Below, piece by piece: positions 35,349 to 44,823 of a stretch of 64,000 nt of DNA (positions within the stretch are counted from its first letter, which is position 1; every line of letters begins with the position of its first letter). Below the pieces are notes generated by a model. That model worked only from the letters and a program-made list of their open reading frames with translations. It ran no database searches and was not told the DNA's origin. This DNA comes from Microthrixaceae bacterium (GTDB taxonomy: Bacteria > Actinomycetota > Acidimicrobiia > Acidimicrobiales > Iamiaceae), in the NCBI GenBank assembly GCA_016702505.1, contig JADJDU010000004.1, positions 124,001 through 188,000 on the forward strand, written 5' to 3'. Both the position numbers and the translations under genes were made by a program.

Positions 35349-36782
35349 ATGCGAGGGATCATCAGCCACGGGGCCTACCTCCCCTACCGGCGGCTAGACC
35401 GCACCACCATCGCCGCGGTGTCCGGCACCGGGGGAGGCAAGGGCAGCCGGACGGTGGCCAGCTACGACGAGGACACCACCACCCTGGCGGTGGAGGCGGC
35501 CCGTCGTGCCTTGCGCGCCACCGCCGCCCTGCCCGGCGCCGTGTGGTTCTCCACCGTGACGCCCGCCTACGTCGACAAGACCAATGCCACGGCGATCCAT
35601 GCCGCTCTGCGCCTGCCCGGCGACGTGATAGCCGCCGATTTCGGTGGTGCCGTCCGCTCGGGCGTGGCCGCCCTGCGATCGGCCCTGGCCGGAGGGCCCA
35701 CGACCCTGCTGGTCAGCGCCGATGTTCGCACTGGCCTCCCCGGGAGCGCCGACGAGGCCGCCGGTGGTGACGCCGGCGCCGCCCTGCTGGTCGGAGACGA
35801 CGCTGACGGCGAGGTCATCGCGGAAGTGCTCGGTGCGGGATCGGCCACCGACGAGTTCCTCGACCGCTGGCGCACCCCGGGCGACGCTCGATCCAAACAG
35901 TGGGAGGAGAAGTTCGGCGAAACCCGCTACGTGCCGTTGGCGGTGGCAGCCTTCCGGGCCGCGCTGGCCGACGCCGGGATCGAATCCGACCAGGTGGACC
36001 ACCTCGTGGTGGCGTCCACCCATGCCCGGGCCGCGAAGGCCGCGCTTCGCAAGCTGGGTGTCGACGGGGCCAAGGTCGCCGATGACCTGGCCGGCACCGT
36101 CGGCAATCCAGGCGCGGCCCAGCCTGCCCTGTTGTTGTCCGCGGCCCTGGAACAGGCCCACCCCGGCCAGGTGATCGTCTTGTTGTCTCTGGCGGATGGA
36201 GCCGACGCCATCGTGCTGCGGGCCACCGATGCCATCGCCAGCCACGCCGTGACCGATCCCATCGGGGAACAGATCGGATCCGGGGCTCCGGTGACCTACG
36301 GCAAGTTCCTGGCCTGGCGGGGGATGATCACCCCCGAGCCACCCCGTCGACCCGAGCCGGCCCGTCCCTCGGCCTCGGCGGCAGGCCGTAGCGAAGACTG
36401 GAAGTTCGGTTTCGTCGGCACCAGAGACCGATCCTCTGGCGCCCTCCACCTCCCACCCGCCCGGGTGTCACGAGATGGCGGCGCCGTCGACGAGATGGAG
36501 CCGGCACCCATGGCCGAGGTGGGTGGCACCATCGTCACCTTCACCATCGACAAGCTGGTGTACTCCCCCAGCCCGCCCGTGGTGTTCGCCATCGTGGACT
36601 TCGACGGTGGGGGCCGGGCCCCCATCGAGCTCACCGACGTGGACCCTGCCGACGTCGCCATCGGTGGACGGGTCGAGATGACGTTCCGCCGGCTGTTCAC
36701 CGCCGATGGAATCCACAACTACTTCTGGAAGGCCCGCCCCGTCCGGGACGCCGCCACCACCGACACCGCAACGGAGGCCTGA
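35349..36782 (+). CDS. HMG-CoA synthase-like thiolase-fold protein fused to a DUF35 OB domain, key Cys missing
   Basis: 477 residues from the ATG at 35349. Residues 1-330 have the HMGCS/KAS III fold: GIISHGAYLPYRRL, TLAVEAARRAL, then VIAADFGGAVRSGVAALRSAL, where archaeal HMG-CoA synthases and KAS III enzymes have the nucleophile Cys. Here that place (about residue 102) is Val. Residues 380-477 form a DUF35 OB domain (PMAEVGGTIVTFTIDKLVYSP onward), but the preceding zinc-ribbon region (RDRSSGALHLPPARVSRDG) has no Cys. It is 3 bases upstream of a thiolase gene. In archaea DUF35 bridges thiolase and HMGCS in a channelling complex; here it may be a scaffold rather than an enzyme. Confidence 0.75.
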   Translation: MRGIISHGAYLPYRRLDRTTIAAVSGTGGGKGSRTVASYDEDTTTLAVEAARRALRATAALPGAVWFSTVTPAYVDKTNATAIHAALRLPGDVIAADFGGAVRSGVAALRSALAGGPTTLLVSADVRTGLPGSADEAAGGDAGAALLVGDDADGEVIAEVLGAGSATDEFLDRWRTPGDARSKQWEEKFGETRYVPLAVAAFRAALADAGIESDQVDHLVVASTHARAAKAALRKLGVDGAKVADDLAGTVGNPGAAQPALLLSAALEQAHPGQVIVLLSLADGADAIVLRATDAIASHAVTDPIGEQIGSGAPVTYGKFLAWRGMITPEPPRRPEPARPSASAAGRSEDWKFGFVGTRDRSSGALHLPPARVSRDGGAVDEMEPAPMAEVGGTIVTFTIDKLVYSPSPPVVFAIVDFDGGGRAPIELTDVDPADVAIGGRVEMTFRRLFTADGIHNYFWKARPVRDAATTDTATEA

Positions 36783-36785
36783 CCA

Positions 36786-37988
36786 ATGGGAAGCCACGGC
36801 ATCAAGGACCGCGTGGCCATCGTCGGGATGGGCTGCACCCCCTTCACCGAAGCGTGGGACAAGGGCGTCGACGATCTCGCCCTCGAAGCATCCAACGAGG
36901 CGTTCGCGTCGGCCGGAGTCACCAAGGACGACGTCGACGCCTATTGGCTGGGTACGGCCCAGTCGGGCATGAGCGGCATAACCCTGGCCCGTGCTCTCCA
37001 GTTGCAGTCCAAGCCGGTCACCCGGGTCGAGAACTACTGCGCCACCGGATCCGAAGCCCTGCGCCAGGCCGCCTATGCGGTGGCGTCGGGGGCCTACGAC
37101 ATGGCCATGGCCGTCGGTGTCGAGAAGGTGAAGGACTCCGGGTTCCAAGGGCTCAACGCCTTACCCATCCCCAACGATGGCACCACCCGCACCCTGACCG
37201 CGGCGGGGTCGTTCTCCATGGTGGCCCCGGCCTACGCCGAGAAGTACGGCGTTCCGATCGAGGACCTCAAGCGCACTCTGGCCCGCATCGCGTCGAAGAA
37301 CCACTACAACGGGGCCCGCAACCCGCGGGCTCAGTTCCGGCGAGAGATGAGCGTCGACCAGATCTGCGCCATGCCTCCGGTGGCTGGCCTACTAAGCGTG
37401 TTCGATTGTGCCGGGGTGGCCGACGGTTCGGCCGCCGCCATCGTGGTGCGAGCCGAGGACGCCCACCGCTACACCGACCACCCGATCTACATAAAGGCCC
37501 TCAGCTTCGTGGCCGGCAACGGCTCGGGCCTGGCCGACCCGAGCTACGACTACACCTGGTTCCCCGAGATCGCGGCGTGTGCCGCCGATGCCTACGCCCA
37601 GGCCGGCATCGAAGGTGACCCCACCGCCCGCATCGCCATGGCCGAGGTCCACGACTGCTTCACCCCCACCGAGCTGGTGCTGATGGAGGACCTCCAGTTC
37701 TCGGCCCGGGGTACGGCATGGCAAGACGTCGAGGCCGGCCGCTTCGACCTCGGCGGCGAACTTCCCGTCAACCCCGACGGCGGGCTCAAGAGCTTCGGAC
37801 ATCCCGTCGGGGCCAGCGGCCTCCGCATGATGTTCGAGGCCTGGCTCCAGCTCCGGGGAGAGGCCCCCGAGGACCGCCGGATCAGCTCCATCTCCGGCGA
37901 CCGGAACCTGGCCCTCACCCACAACCTGGGCGGATACCCCGGCGAGATGGTCAGCTTCGTGAGCATCCTCGGCCCCGAACCGGGCTGA
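36786..37988 (+). CDS. Thiolase-family acetyl-CoA acetyltransferase (SCP-x type)
   Basis: 400 residues. RVAIVGMGCTPFTEAW is the SCP-x thiolase start. ENYCATGSEALRQAAYAVASG holds the nucleophile Cys; MAEVHDCFTPTELV holds His; SFGHPVGASGLRM is the GHPxGA motif (the second Cys is replaced, as in SCP-x types). It starts 3 bases after the HMGCS-like gene and is certainly in its operon. Expected to cut or form beta-ketoacyl-CoA, perhaps of branched or steroid side chains; the actual substrate is unknown. Confidence 0.9.
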   Translation: MGSHGIKDRVAIVGMGCTPFTEAWDKGVDDLALEASNEAFASAGVTKDDVDAYWLGTAQSGMSGITLARALQLQSKPVTRVENYCATGSEALRQAAYAVASGAYDMAMAVGVEKVKDSGFQGLNALPIPNDGTTRTLTAAGSFSMVAPAYAEKYGVPIEDLKRTLARIASKNHYNGARNPRAQFRREMSVDQICAMPPVAGLLSVFDCAGVADGSAAAIVVRAEDAHRYTDHPIYIKALSFVAGNGSGLADPSYDYTWFPEIAACAADAYAQAGIEGDPTARIAMAEVHDCFTPTELVLMEDLQFSARGTAWQDVEAGRFDLGGELPVNPDGGLKSFGHPVGASGLRMMFEAWLQLRGEAPEDRRISSISGDRNLALTHNLGGYPGEMVSFVSILGPEPG

Positions 37989-38083
37989 ACTGGATCGAGC
38001 GCGGCGGCGAACCTCACCGCCGATCGAGGCTGTTGACGACGGTCGAGAGGAGGGAACGGGCCGACCCCTGAGGGTGGAACCGA

Positions 38084-38205
<122 letters not shown>

Positions 38206-38775
38206 TCAGCCCCTGACCCCCTCGAAGATCAGCAACAGGCCGAAGATCACAAACGACACGGTGGCACCGATGCGGATGGCGCGCTCGGGCAGCTTCTTGC
38301 CGAGGGCGGCACCGACACCGATGGCGAGGGCGTCGGCCGCCACCATTCCCAACGTGGACCCGATCCAGGTTCCGACCAGACTCCCGGTGGTGGCCAGGGT
38401 GATGGTGGCCAGCATCGTCTTGTCGCCGAGCTCGGCCAGGAAAAAGGCGACGCCGGCGGCTACGACCGCGGAACGGTCGCTCTTGTTGACCCGATCGGCT
38501 TCGTCCTCGGTGAGATCGTCGCCCCTGAACGTCCAGGCCGCGAAGCCCAGGAAGGCGACACCGGCCACGACGTTGATGGTGTCGGTCGGGAACGAGTCGC
38601 CCAGCAGGGAGCCGACCACCACCGACACGGCATGGACCAAGGCCGTGGCGATGGTGATGCCGATCAAGATCGGGACCGGCCGGTAGCGGGTGGCGAAAGC
38701 CATGGCCATGAGCTGGCTCTTGTCGCCGAGCTCGGCCACGAAGATGACGGCGAAGCTGATCAGGAACGCTTCCAT
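38206..38775 (-). CDS. TMEM165/GDT1 (UPF0016) family cation transporter
   Basis: 189 residues from the ATG at 38775 with GAGG upstream. Six transmembrane helices in two similar halves; each half carries the family motif ExGDK(S/T): FVAELGDKSQLMAMAFATRY and FFLAELGDKTMLATITLAT. The family moves Mn2+ or Ca2+ across membranes; bacterial members export Mn2+. The Mn2+ riboswitch candidate upstream supports manganese. A long in-frame extension to 38907 translates the riboswitch and is rejected. The stop abuts the poly-G tract. Confidence 0.9.
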   Translation of the reverse strand: MEAFLISFAVIFVAELGDKSQLMAMAFATRYRPVPILIGITIATALVHAVSVVVGSLLGDSFPTDTINVVAGVAFLGFAAWTFRGDDLTEDEADRVNKSDRSAVVAAGVAFFLAELGDKTMLATITLATTGSLVGTWIGSTLGMVAADALAIGVGAALGKKLPERAIRIGATVSFVIFGLLLIFEGVRG

Positions 38776-38832
38776 GGAACCTCGATGGTGGGACTGGAGA
38801 TGCCCGGAGGAAGTGGGGGTACACCTCGACCG

Positions 38833-38853
38833 GACATCGCGGGCTGCGATGTC
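38833..38853 (-). promoter_or_regulatory. Hairpin between riboswitch and TMEM165 gene
   Basis: GACATCGC and GCGATGTC form an 8-bp stem with a 5-base loop directly after the riboswitch core. Probably part of the expression platform; no U-run follows, so translational or Rho-dependent control is more likely than intrinsic termination. Confidence 0.5.
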
Positions 38854-38945
38854 GGCCGAAGGTCTTGCCCATCCGATCTCTCGGACCCGGGGACCGGGGC
38901 TCATCACCCAGCATGTCGATCACCCGGCGGGGGGCTACTCCCCTT
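38851..38945 (-). promoter_or_regulatory. yybP-ykoY (Mn2+) riboswitch candidate
   Basis: On the minus strand AAGGGGAGTAGCC (38945-38933) matches the conserved 5' block of yybP-ykoY RNAs, and GGGCAAGACCTTCGGCC (about 38870-38854) matches the conserved 3' block GGCgAGACCUuCGGCC. In between is a GC-rich hairpin arm (CCCCGGTCCCCGGG). The aptamer lies about 75 bases upstream of a TMEM165-family gene, a known target class of this riboswitch. Recognised by eye from the consensus; no covariance search was done. Confidence 0.7.
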
Positions 38946-39030
38946 CGCCGCCCTTGTGTTTACCAGCGGGATCCGCCGACCTCAACCTGGCTCACGGCGA
39001 CCGACCCCACTGTGAAGAGGATCTCGCGGG

Positions 39031-40851
39031 TCAGCCGCCCTCTTCGGCGGCCGGGGAGCCGGGAGGGGGCGGGTAGTCGGGTCCGATGTCGGATGTGGGG
39101 ATCTCAGACAGGATCCCCGGCGCGTCGGGGACGTCCTGGAACAACAGGTTCTCGTCCAGCTCTTTGGGGTCCACCATCATGTAGCGCTGGCCACCCAGCG
39201 GATAGCGCCACATTCCCCGGCCCGTCACCTGCTGTTCGCTCGGGCCTTCGAGGTCGGGATCCCACCAGACGACGGTGAAGTCGTCTATCCCCACAAAGTC
39301 GAGGGCATCGAAGAATCCGTGATCGCCGTAGCTGATCTGGGGGGTGGTCGGCCCGCCGCCCGATGGCGGATACCGGAACATGCCGCCGGCGAATGAGTCG
39401 GCTGTGAGGTTGGGGCCGGCCATGTGGATGCCGGTGTAGAGGAGCTGGATCATCGGCCCGGTGACCTGAAGGCTCTTGGTGGCCGAGGGATCCTTACCGA
39501 AGAACCACCGGTAGAGGCGCCAGGCTTCGGCCTGAGGGGGAAGCCCCCGGGCCGGAGATGACGATGCGCCAAAGGCGTGGGACCACTGCTCCTGGTCGGT
39601 GATGAGGCGACCGATGACGGTGGTGTCGGTGAAGGCGATTCCGGTGATGACCCACTCGGGATGGTAGTTCTGACGGCTCGCTGCGTTCACCATGTCCATC
39701 AACATGAACGGATCGCCAGCAAAGGCCACCGTGGTGATCTCGGCTTCCTTGAGTTGGCCGACGATGCCCTGGGCCTGGGCCGACAGGGTGTTGGTGTCCA
39801 GCAGGTAGGAGATGACGAGCTCGGCCTCGGCCCCCATCTTCTTGTACCGCTCCTTCAACCTGACCGTGAGGTCGCCGTAGATGGGAGGGTCCTGTTCGTA
39901 GTGGATGACGGCCAGGGTGCGGTTACGGGTGCGGTAGCTGGGATCACCGGCGTACTGAGCGGGGCGACCGAACAGGCTTCGGACTCCTAGATCCAGCACG
40001 CCCTGAAGGATCTGGTCGGGGCTGGCCAACACCCCCCACGAGTAGGGGGCCAGCTCTTCGTAGAGCGTGTCAGGTGAGGTGGCGCTACAGGCGATGCACA
40101 AGACGCCCCGGCGGGCCAGCTCCTGTTGGTAGGCCAGGGCCTGAGTTGGACCACCGATGCTGGCGAAGGCACCCATGTCTTCGGCCACCCGACGGGCGTC
40201 GGCGCGAGCTTGAGCCGGGTTGCGGCCATCGCCCGAAGCCTGGAACGGCTTGATCACCACCCGCCGGCCGTAGGTCTCGTAGTTCGCGTTCGCCATGGTG
40301 TTCAGGTCCTGGACGAGCTTGGTGCGCTCGGCCGCCCCATCGAACACGCCAAGGCTCTCGGCCAGACCGAGCAGATCCTGGGGACCGGGTATGTAGTAGG
40401 CGACCACGATCTCATCGGCGGTCACGCCCTGGCTGGTGGCACCGCCGTTGTCTGCGTGCTCGTTGCCACCCCTGTCGAGCCAAGGCTTGTCGCCATCCCA
40501 CGCCGGCACACAGGGAACGGCGTACACCGACGGCATCATGATCCGGCCGGTGGCGGTGTCGCAGCGGTCGCCCCAGTCGTAGTCGTCGAGGGTTCCCGCC
40601 GCTTTCGCCTCGGCGTAGGTGGGGGCTAGCTCGGGGTTGGACGACCACTTGTCGGCAGACTCCGAGTTGCCCTCGACCCCAGGCTTCCCCGGCCCACCGG
40701 TACCGGATCCTCCGGCACCGTCACCGCCCCTGACGGTGGCCACCACGCCCGCCCCCACCAACAAGACGACCACGGCCAGGAGAGGTCCGAATCGTTGTGC
40801 AGGCGACAGCTTGGGCCAGGGCCGCTGCGCCGGTCCGGCGGGCTGGTTCAT
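39031..40851 (-). CDS. Branched-chain amino-acid-type ABC transporter substrate-binding protein
   Basis: 606 residues, long for the family (about 400). One N-terminal hydrophobic segment (about 21-42) may be a signal anchor; a Gly-rich linker follows. VTADEIVVAYYIPGPQDLLG starts a type I periplasmic-binding fold; IGGPTQALAYQQELARRGVLCIACSATSP is the first-domain crossover and GIVGQLKEAEITTVAFAGDPFMLMDMV lies in the second. Ligand unknown; it may be a peptide, amide or aromatic acid. It lies directly after the fused transporter gene and overlaps its 3' end by 131 bases. GAGGTG lies before the ATG. Confidence 0.85.
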   Translation of the reverse strand: MNQPAGPAQRPWPKLSPAQRFGPLLAVVVLLVGAGVVATVRGGDGAGGSGTGGPGKPGVEGNSESADKWSSNPELAPTYAEAKAAGTLDDYDWGDRCDTATGRIMMPSVYAVPCVPAWDGDKPWLDRGGNEHADNGGATSQGVTADEIVVAYYIPGPQDLLGLAESLGVFDGAAERTKLVQDLNTMANANYETYGRRVVIKPFQASGDGRNPAQARADARRVAEDMGAFASIGGPTQALAYQQELARRGVLCIACSATSPDTLYEELAPYSWGVLASPDQILQGVLDLGVRSLFGRPAQYAGDPSYRTRNRTLAVIHYEQDPPIYGDLTVRLKERYKKMGAEAELVISYLLDTNTLSAQAQGIVGQLKEAEITTVAFAGDPFMLMDMVNAASRQNYHPEWVITGIAFTDTTVIGRLITDQEQWSHAFGASSSPARGLPPQAEAWRLYRWFFGKDPSATKSLQVTGPMIQLLYTGIHMAGPNLTADSFAGGMFRYPPSGGGPTTPQISYGDHGFFDALDFVGIDDFTVVWWDPDLEGPSEQQVTGRGMWRYPLGGQRYMMVDPKELDENLLFQDVPDAPGILSEIPTSDIGPDYPPPPGSPAAEEGG

Positions 40852-43800
40852 GACGCACCTCTAGGGGACTGGGTTCGGGCGTTGAGGTCCGGTTCGAATG
40901 GTCGGATCGCTTGAGGGTGTGGGTCGAGGTGCCGAGGTAGGACTCGACCACCGCCCGGTGGTTCAGAACCTCTTCGGGCGTACCCGAGGTGACGACCGCT
41001 CCTTCGTCGAGGGCCACCAGACGATCGGCGATCGAGGCGATGAGGGAGATGTCGTGTTCGATGACTACCAGTGTCACGCCCATCGTCGACCGAAGCCCCG
41101 ACAACACCGGGGCCAGGGCCTCGGCTTCTCTCTGCGCGATCCCAGACGAGGGCTCGTCCAGTAGCACCAGCGAAGGCCCGTGGGCCACCACACAGGCCAG
41201 GTCGACCATGCGTCGTGAGCCAGTGGACAGCTCGGCCACCCGAGAGCTTCGAAGGGTGGTGAGCCCGAACGTCTCCAGCAGCTCCTCGACTCGCTGAGCC
41301 ACCGCTGCCTCGGTCATCTGCACGGCCGGAAGCCGCAGCGCCGCCGACAGCGGGTCGCCCGCCTCGATCCAACGTTCCAGCGCCGTCGACACCGTCTCGG
41401 TCACGGTGAGGCCCGGGAACAGGCGGGCATCCTGAAACGATCGGCCCAGCCCGGCTCGGGCCCGGCTGGAGGGGCTGAGACCGAAGATGTCGGTGCCGTG
41501 CAGGAAGATCTGGCCGGAATCCACGGCGGTGAATCCGCTGATCAGGTCGAGCAGGGTGGTCTTGCCTGCTCCGTTCGGGCCGATCAGGCCCACGATCTCC
41601 CCAGGGGCAACCGACAGGCTCACCCCTCGCACCGCACTGATGCCACCGAAGGTCACGTTCAGGTCGTCAGTGACCAGAGCCGGGACGGTCGGGGCCGGGG
41701 CCGGGGCCGGGTCGGCGGTCTCGGCGGCGGTCGTCGGCGCGGGGCCGGTCGGTGCCGAGGAGCGCGGGGTGCTGGGGGCCGCTCTCTCGGTCTCACCGAG
41801 GGCCTGTCGAGTTCCCTGGAGGTAGATGGCCTGGATCAGTTCGGGCTGCTTGGCCAGTTCGTCGGCGGAACCGTCGAAGCGGATGGCGCCCTTCTCCATG
41901 AAGTAGGCGTGGTCGGCCACGCTCAGGGCCACGTTCACTGATTGCTCGACGATGACGATGGTGGTGCCCTCGTCTCGCAGCGCCCTCAGCTCGTCGATAA
42001 GACGTTCGACCACCAGCGGGGCCAGACCGAGCGACAGCTCGTCGATCAACAGCACCTGGGGCCGCGTCATGAGGGCCATGGCCAGCGCGAGCTGTTGTTG
42101 CTGGCCACCCGACAGGTCTCCGGCCTGGTCACCGCCACGTTCGGCCAGGACCGGGAACCGCTCCAGCGCCTGAGCGGTGCGATCTGCGACCGTCGACCCG
42201 TCGCCGCGTAGCAGCCAGGCTGCCACCCGCAGGTTCTCCTCGACGGTGAGACCCCCGAACACCCCGTGGCCGCCAGGCATCTGAGCTATTCCGGCGGCCG
42301 CTATCTCATCGGGTTCGAGGGCGAGCAGGTCAACCGGACCCAGGTGCACTGCACCAGCGGTCACCGAAGCCACCCCGCCGATGGCGCGCAACAGCGTGGA
42401 CTTGCCGGCTCCGTTGGTTCCGAGCAGCGCGGTTATCTCGCCAGGGCGGATGTCGACATCGACGCCGAACAGCACCTGCACGTTGCCGTAGGACACGTCC
42501 AGGTTTCGCACGCTGAGTCCGTCGGGTTGCATGGGAACATCGGGATCGGCGTGGACCACCGGATGCTCACGAGCGTTGGCCTTGCCCTCGGGGTCGGTGG
42601 CTTCGGCCAGCGCGATGTCTGCTCTGACCATCTCGATCCCCCGACGGGAAGCCACCGCGCCCAGCAGCCGTTCACGGATCCGGTACACGAGCTCGGCCAG
42701 ACCACCGGGTAGGAACATGAGGACGATCAGAACTCCGACCGCGGACGGCAACAGCGACCAGTCCCCCGTGAGGAAGTTGCGGCTTCCGTCGAGTACCACC
42801 GCGCCCAGGACTGCGCCGAACGCGCTGCCGACGCCGCCGACCACCGAGGTGATGAACACGTTCAAACCCTGGTCGGGGGCGAAGGTGGCCACGTCGTAGG
42901 CCTCGTTGACATAGACGATCATTCCGCCGGCCACGCCGGCCAGGAACCCAGAGAGTCCGAACGCGGTGAGGCGGGCCAACGGCACCTTCACGCCGTAGGC
43001 CTGGACCCCGGGGGCGTTGTCTCGCACCGCTCGCAGGACACGGCCGGTGCGGGTACGCCGGATTCCGGCCACCGCCACCAGGCAGGCGATCAAGATCACC
43101 AGGCAGACGCGGTACATGGTGGTGTCGCTGGACAGGTCCCACGTGGCCAGCAGCGGACGGCGTTCGACCTGGTCCCTGGGGATCCAGTCGGCTTGGCTCG
43201 GGTTGAGGATCCAGCCGGTGGCGGCGACACCGAACGCGAGCGTGGTCACGGCCAGGTAGAGACCCCGCCATCGCAGGGATGGCAACCCGAGGACCACCGA
43301 CACCACCGCGGTGGCGAGACCGGCCACCGCCAGCGCCAGCACCAGGTCGAACTCCCAGTGCACCGTGGTGTAAGTGGTGACGGTGGCACCGACGGCAGCC
43401 AGGGCCATCTGACCGAGGGTCACCTCACCGGTCCAACCGGTGAGGACGACCACCGACAAGGCCAGCACCGCCAACGACGCCACCATGGCAGCTCGGAAGT
43501 CCTGGCTGGGGGAGAGCACCTCGGGGAGGGCCGCCGCCACCACGAAGGTCACCGCTATCAGGACCCAGCGGCCAACGCGGACCTCGGGCAAGCGGGCCAG
43601 TACCGCTGGAACCGGCGTGGGGTCGACGCTGACCTGCCAGCTCGATGCGTCACCTCGGTCGGCTCTCATCTTGCGAGATGCCTGGAGGAGCAGCCCGACA
43701 ACCACGACCAGTGCCGTCACCACGTCGGTGGTGATGACCTGGTGACCACCCGCCGGCCCCGAGGCGACGTTCAGCACACCGATGGCCACCGCCGATGCCA

Positions 43801-44794
43801 CGGCGGAGGGAATCGAACCGAACCCGGCCAGGGCCATGGCCGCCAACGCCGCCACCAACGCCCTGAGCCCGACGCCGGTGGTGAGGTCGAGGCCGAGGAT
43901 GCCGGCTTGCAGGTAGGTGCCCATGAAGGCCAGCACCGAGGCCACCACCCAGACCCCGGCCTCGAGACGGGCTACCGGAACCCCGAGCATGGCGGCCCGG
44001 TCGCCCCGTTCGGCTGCGGCTCGAACCGCCACGCCGACGTCGGTTCGGGCCAGGAACATCCCGACTACGGCGATGAGCACCACCGACACGAGGGCGGCCA
44101 CAATCTCGTCCATGCGGAAGACGGTGGTCCCGACCTCGACCTCCAGGCTGCCCGGCATCTTGAACGTGCGGTTTGGTGCCACCAGGTCGGTGCGGCCCCA
44201 CAGCCGTGGCACCACCAATGATCCGACGGCGAGGAACTGAGCCAGACCGATGGTGGCCACCGTGAGGACCAACCTCGGTGACCGCCGGAACCGACGGACC
44301 ACGACCAGGTCAATGGCAAGCCCCACCACCACGGCGGCAACCAGGCCCAGCAGGAGACCGCCGACGTACCCCATGGAACCCAGAACCGGCAGGCCGACGG
44401 CCACCACCAGCGCTACACCCACGCCCAACGCACCGGCCCGGGTGGCGGGCTGGCGGCCCAGCACCGCCGCCGCTGATCCTCCGACCACCCCGGCCAGCAC
44501 CGCCAGCCAGCCCGCCACTGCCATGGACGGTCCGCCGAACAGGAACAGTCCGATGCCCAGCGACGCAGGCAGGGCCCCGACGGAAGCCTGGGCCATGTTG
44601 ATGACCCGGTTGGCCCGGTACACCAGCATCATGCCCAACACCACCAGGGCGTTGAGCAGGCCGATGACCACCCCTTGGAGCCACGGCCCCAACGACACCG
44701 GGAAGGCGACCATCTGCACCGCCAACACGGCCGCTGCCGGCGCGCCGGCACGCAGCCAGGGCGGTACGTCGATCGAACTCCGTCGGACCGCCAA
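40721..44794 (-). CDS. Four-domain fused branched-chain-type ABC transporter (LivH-LivM-LivF-LivG in one chain)
   Basis: 1357 residues. Residues 1-375: LivH-type permease (LQGVVIGLLNALVVLGMMLVYRANRVINMAQ). 405-710: LivM-type permease (TGWTGEVTLGQMALAAVGA, GGMIVYVNEAYD). 760-990: LivF-type ATPase with Walker A GTNGAGKST (about 792-800), LSGGQ (about 894) and LLIDELSLGL. 1000-1035: Ala/Pro linker. 1040-1300: LivG-type ATPase with GPNGAGKTT (about 1072), signature LSTGS and LVLLDEPSSGI. So one gene codes a whole half-dimer. The last 40 or so residues overlap the next gene in another frame and have no homology; an indel near 40870 may have removed a TAG stop. Confidence 0.88.
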   Translation of the reverse strand: MAVRRSSIDVPPWLRAGAPAAAVLAVQMVAFPVSLGPWLQGVVIGLLNALVVLGMMLVYRANRVINMAQASVGALPASLGIGLFLFGGPSMAVAGWLAVLAGVVGGSAAAVLGRQPATRAGALGVGVALVVAVGLPVLGSMGYVGGLLLGLVAAVVVGLAIDLVVVRRFRRSPRLVLTVATIGLAQFLAVGSLVVPRLWGRTDLVAPNRTFKMPGSLEVEVGTTVFRMDEIVAALVSVVLIAVVGMFLARTDVGVAVRAAAERGDRAAMLGVPVARLEAGVWVVASVLAFMGTYLQAGILGLDLTTGVGLRALVAALAAMALAGFGSIPSAVASAVAIGVLNVASGPAGGHQVITTDVVTALVVVVGLLLQASRKMRADRGDASSWQVSVDPTPVPAVLARLPEVRVGRWVLIAVTFVVAAALPEVLSPSQDFRAAMVASLAVLALSVVVLTGWTGEVTLGQMALAAVGATVTTYTTVHWEFDLVLALAVAGLATAVVSVVLGLPSLRWRGLYLAVTTLAFGVAATGWILNPSQADWIPRDQVERRPLLATWDLSSDTTMYRVCLVILIACLVAVAGIRRTRTGRVLRAVRDNAPGVQAYGVKVPLARLTAFGLSGFLAGVAGGMIVYVNEAYDVATFAPDQGLNVFITSVVGGVGSAFGAVLGAVVLDGSRNFLTGDWSLLPSAVGVLIVLMFLPGGLAELVYRIRERLLGAVASRRGIEMVRADIALAEATDPEGKANAREHPVVHADPDVPMQPDGLSVRNLDVSYGNVQVLFGVDVDIRPGEITALLGTNGAGKSTLLRAIGGVASVTAGAVHLGPVDLLALEPDEIAAAGIAQMPGGHGVFGGLTVEENLRVAAWLLRGDGSTVADRTAQALERFPVLAERGGDQAGDLSGGQQQQLALAMALMTRPQVLLIDELSLGLAPLVVERLIDELRALRDEGTTIVIVEQSVNVALSVADHAYFMEKGAIRFDGSADELAKQPELIQAIYLQGTRQALGETERAAPSTPRSSAPTGPAPTTAAETADPAPAPAPTVPALVTDDLNVTFGGISAVRGVSLSVAPGEIVGLIGPNGAGKTTLLDLISGFTAVDSGQIFLHGTDIFGLSPSSRARAGLGRSFQDARLFPGLTVTETVSTALERWIEAGDPLSAALRLPAVQMTEAAVAQRVEELLETFGLTTLRSSRVAELSTGSRRMVDLACVVAHGPSLVLLDEPSSGIAQREAEALAPVLSGLRSTMGVTLVVIEHDISLIASIADRLVALDEGAVVTSGTPEEVLNHRAVVESYLGTSTHTLKRSDHSNRTSTPEPSPLEVRHEPARRTGAAALAQAVACTTIRTSPGRGRLVGGGGRGGHRQGR

Positions 44795-44823
44795 GGCCTA
44801 GGCCTTGGCTCGGGGGTCAGGGA

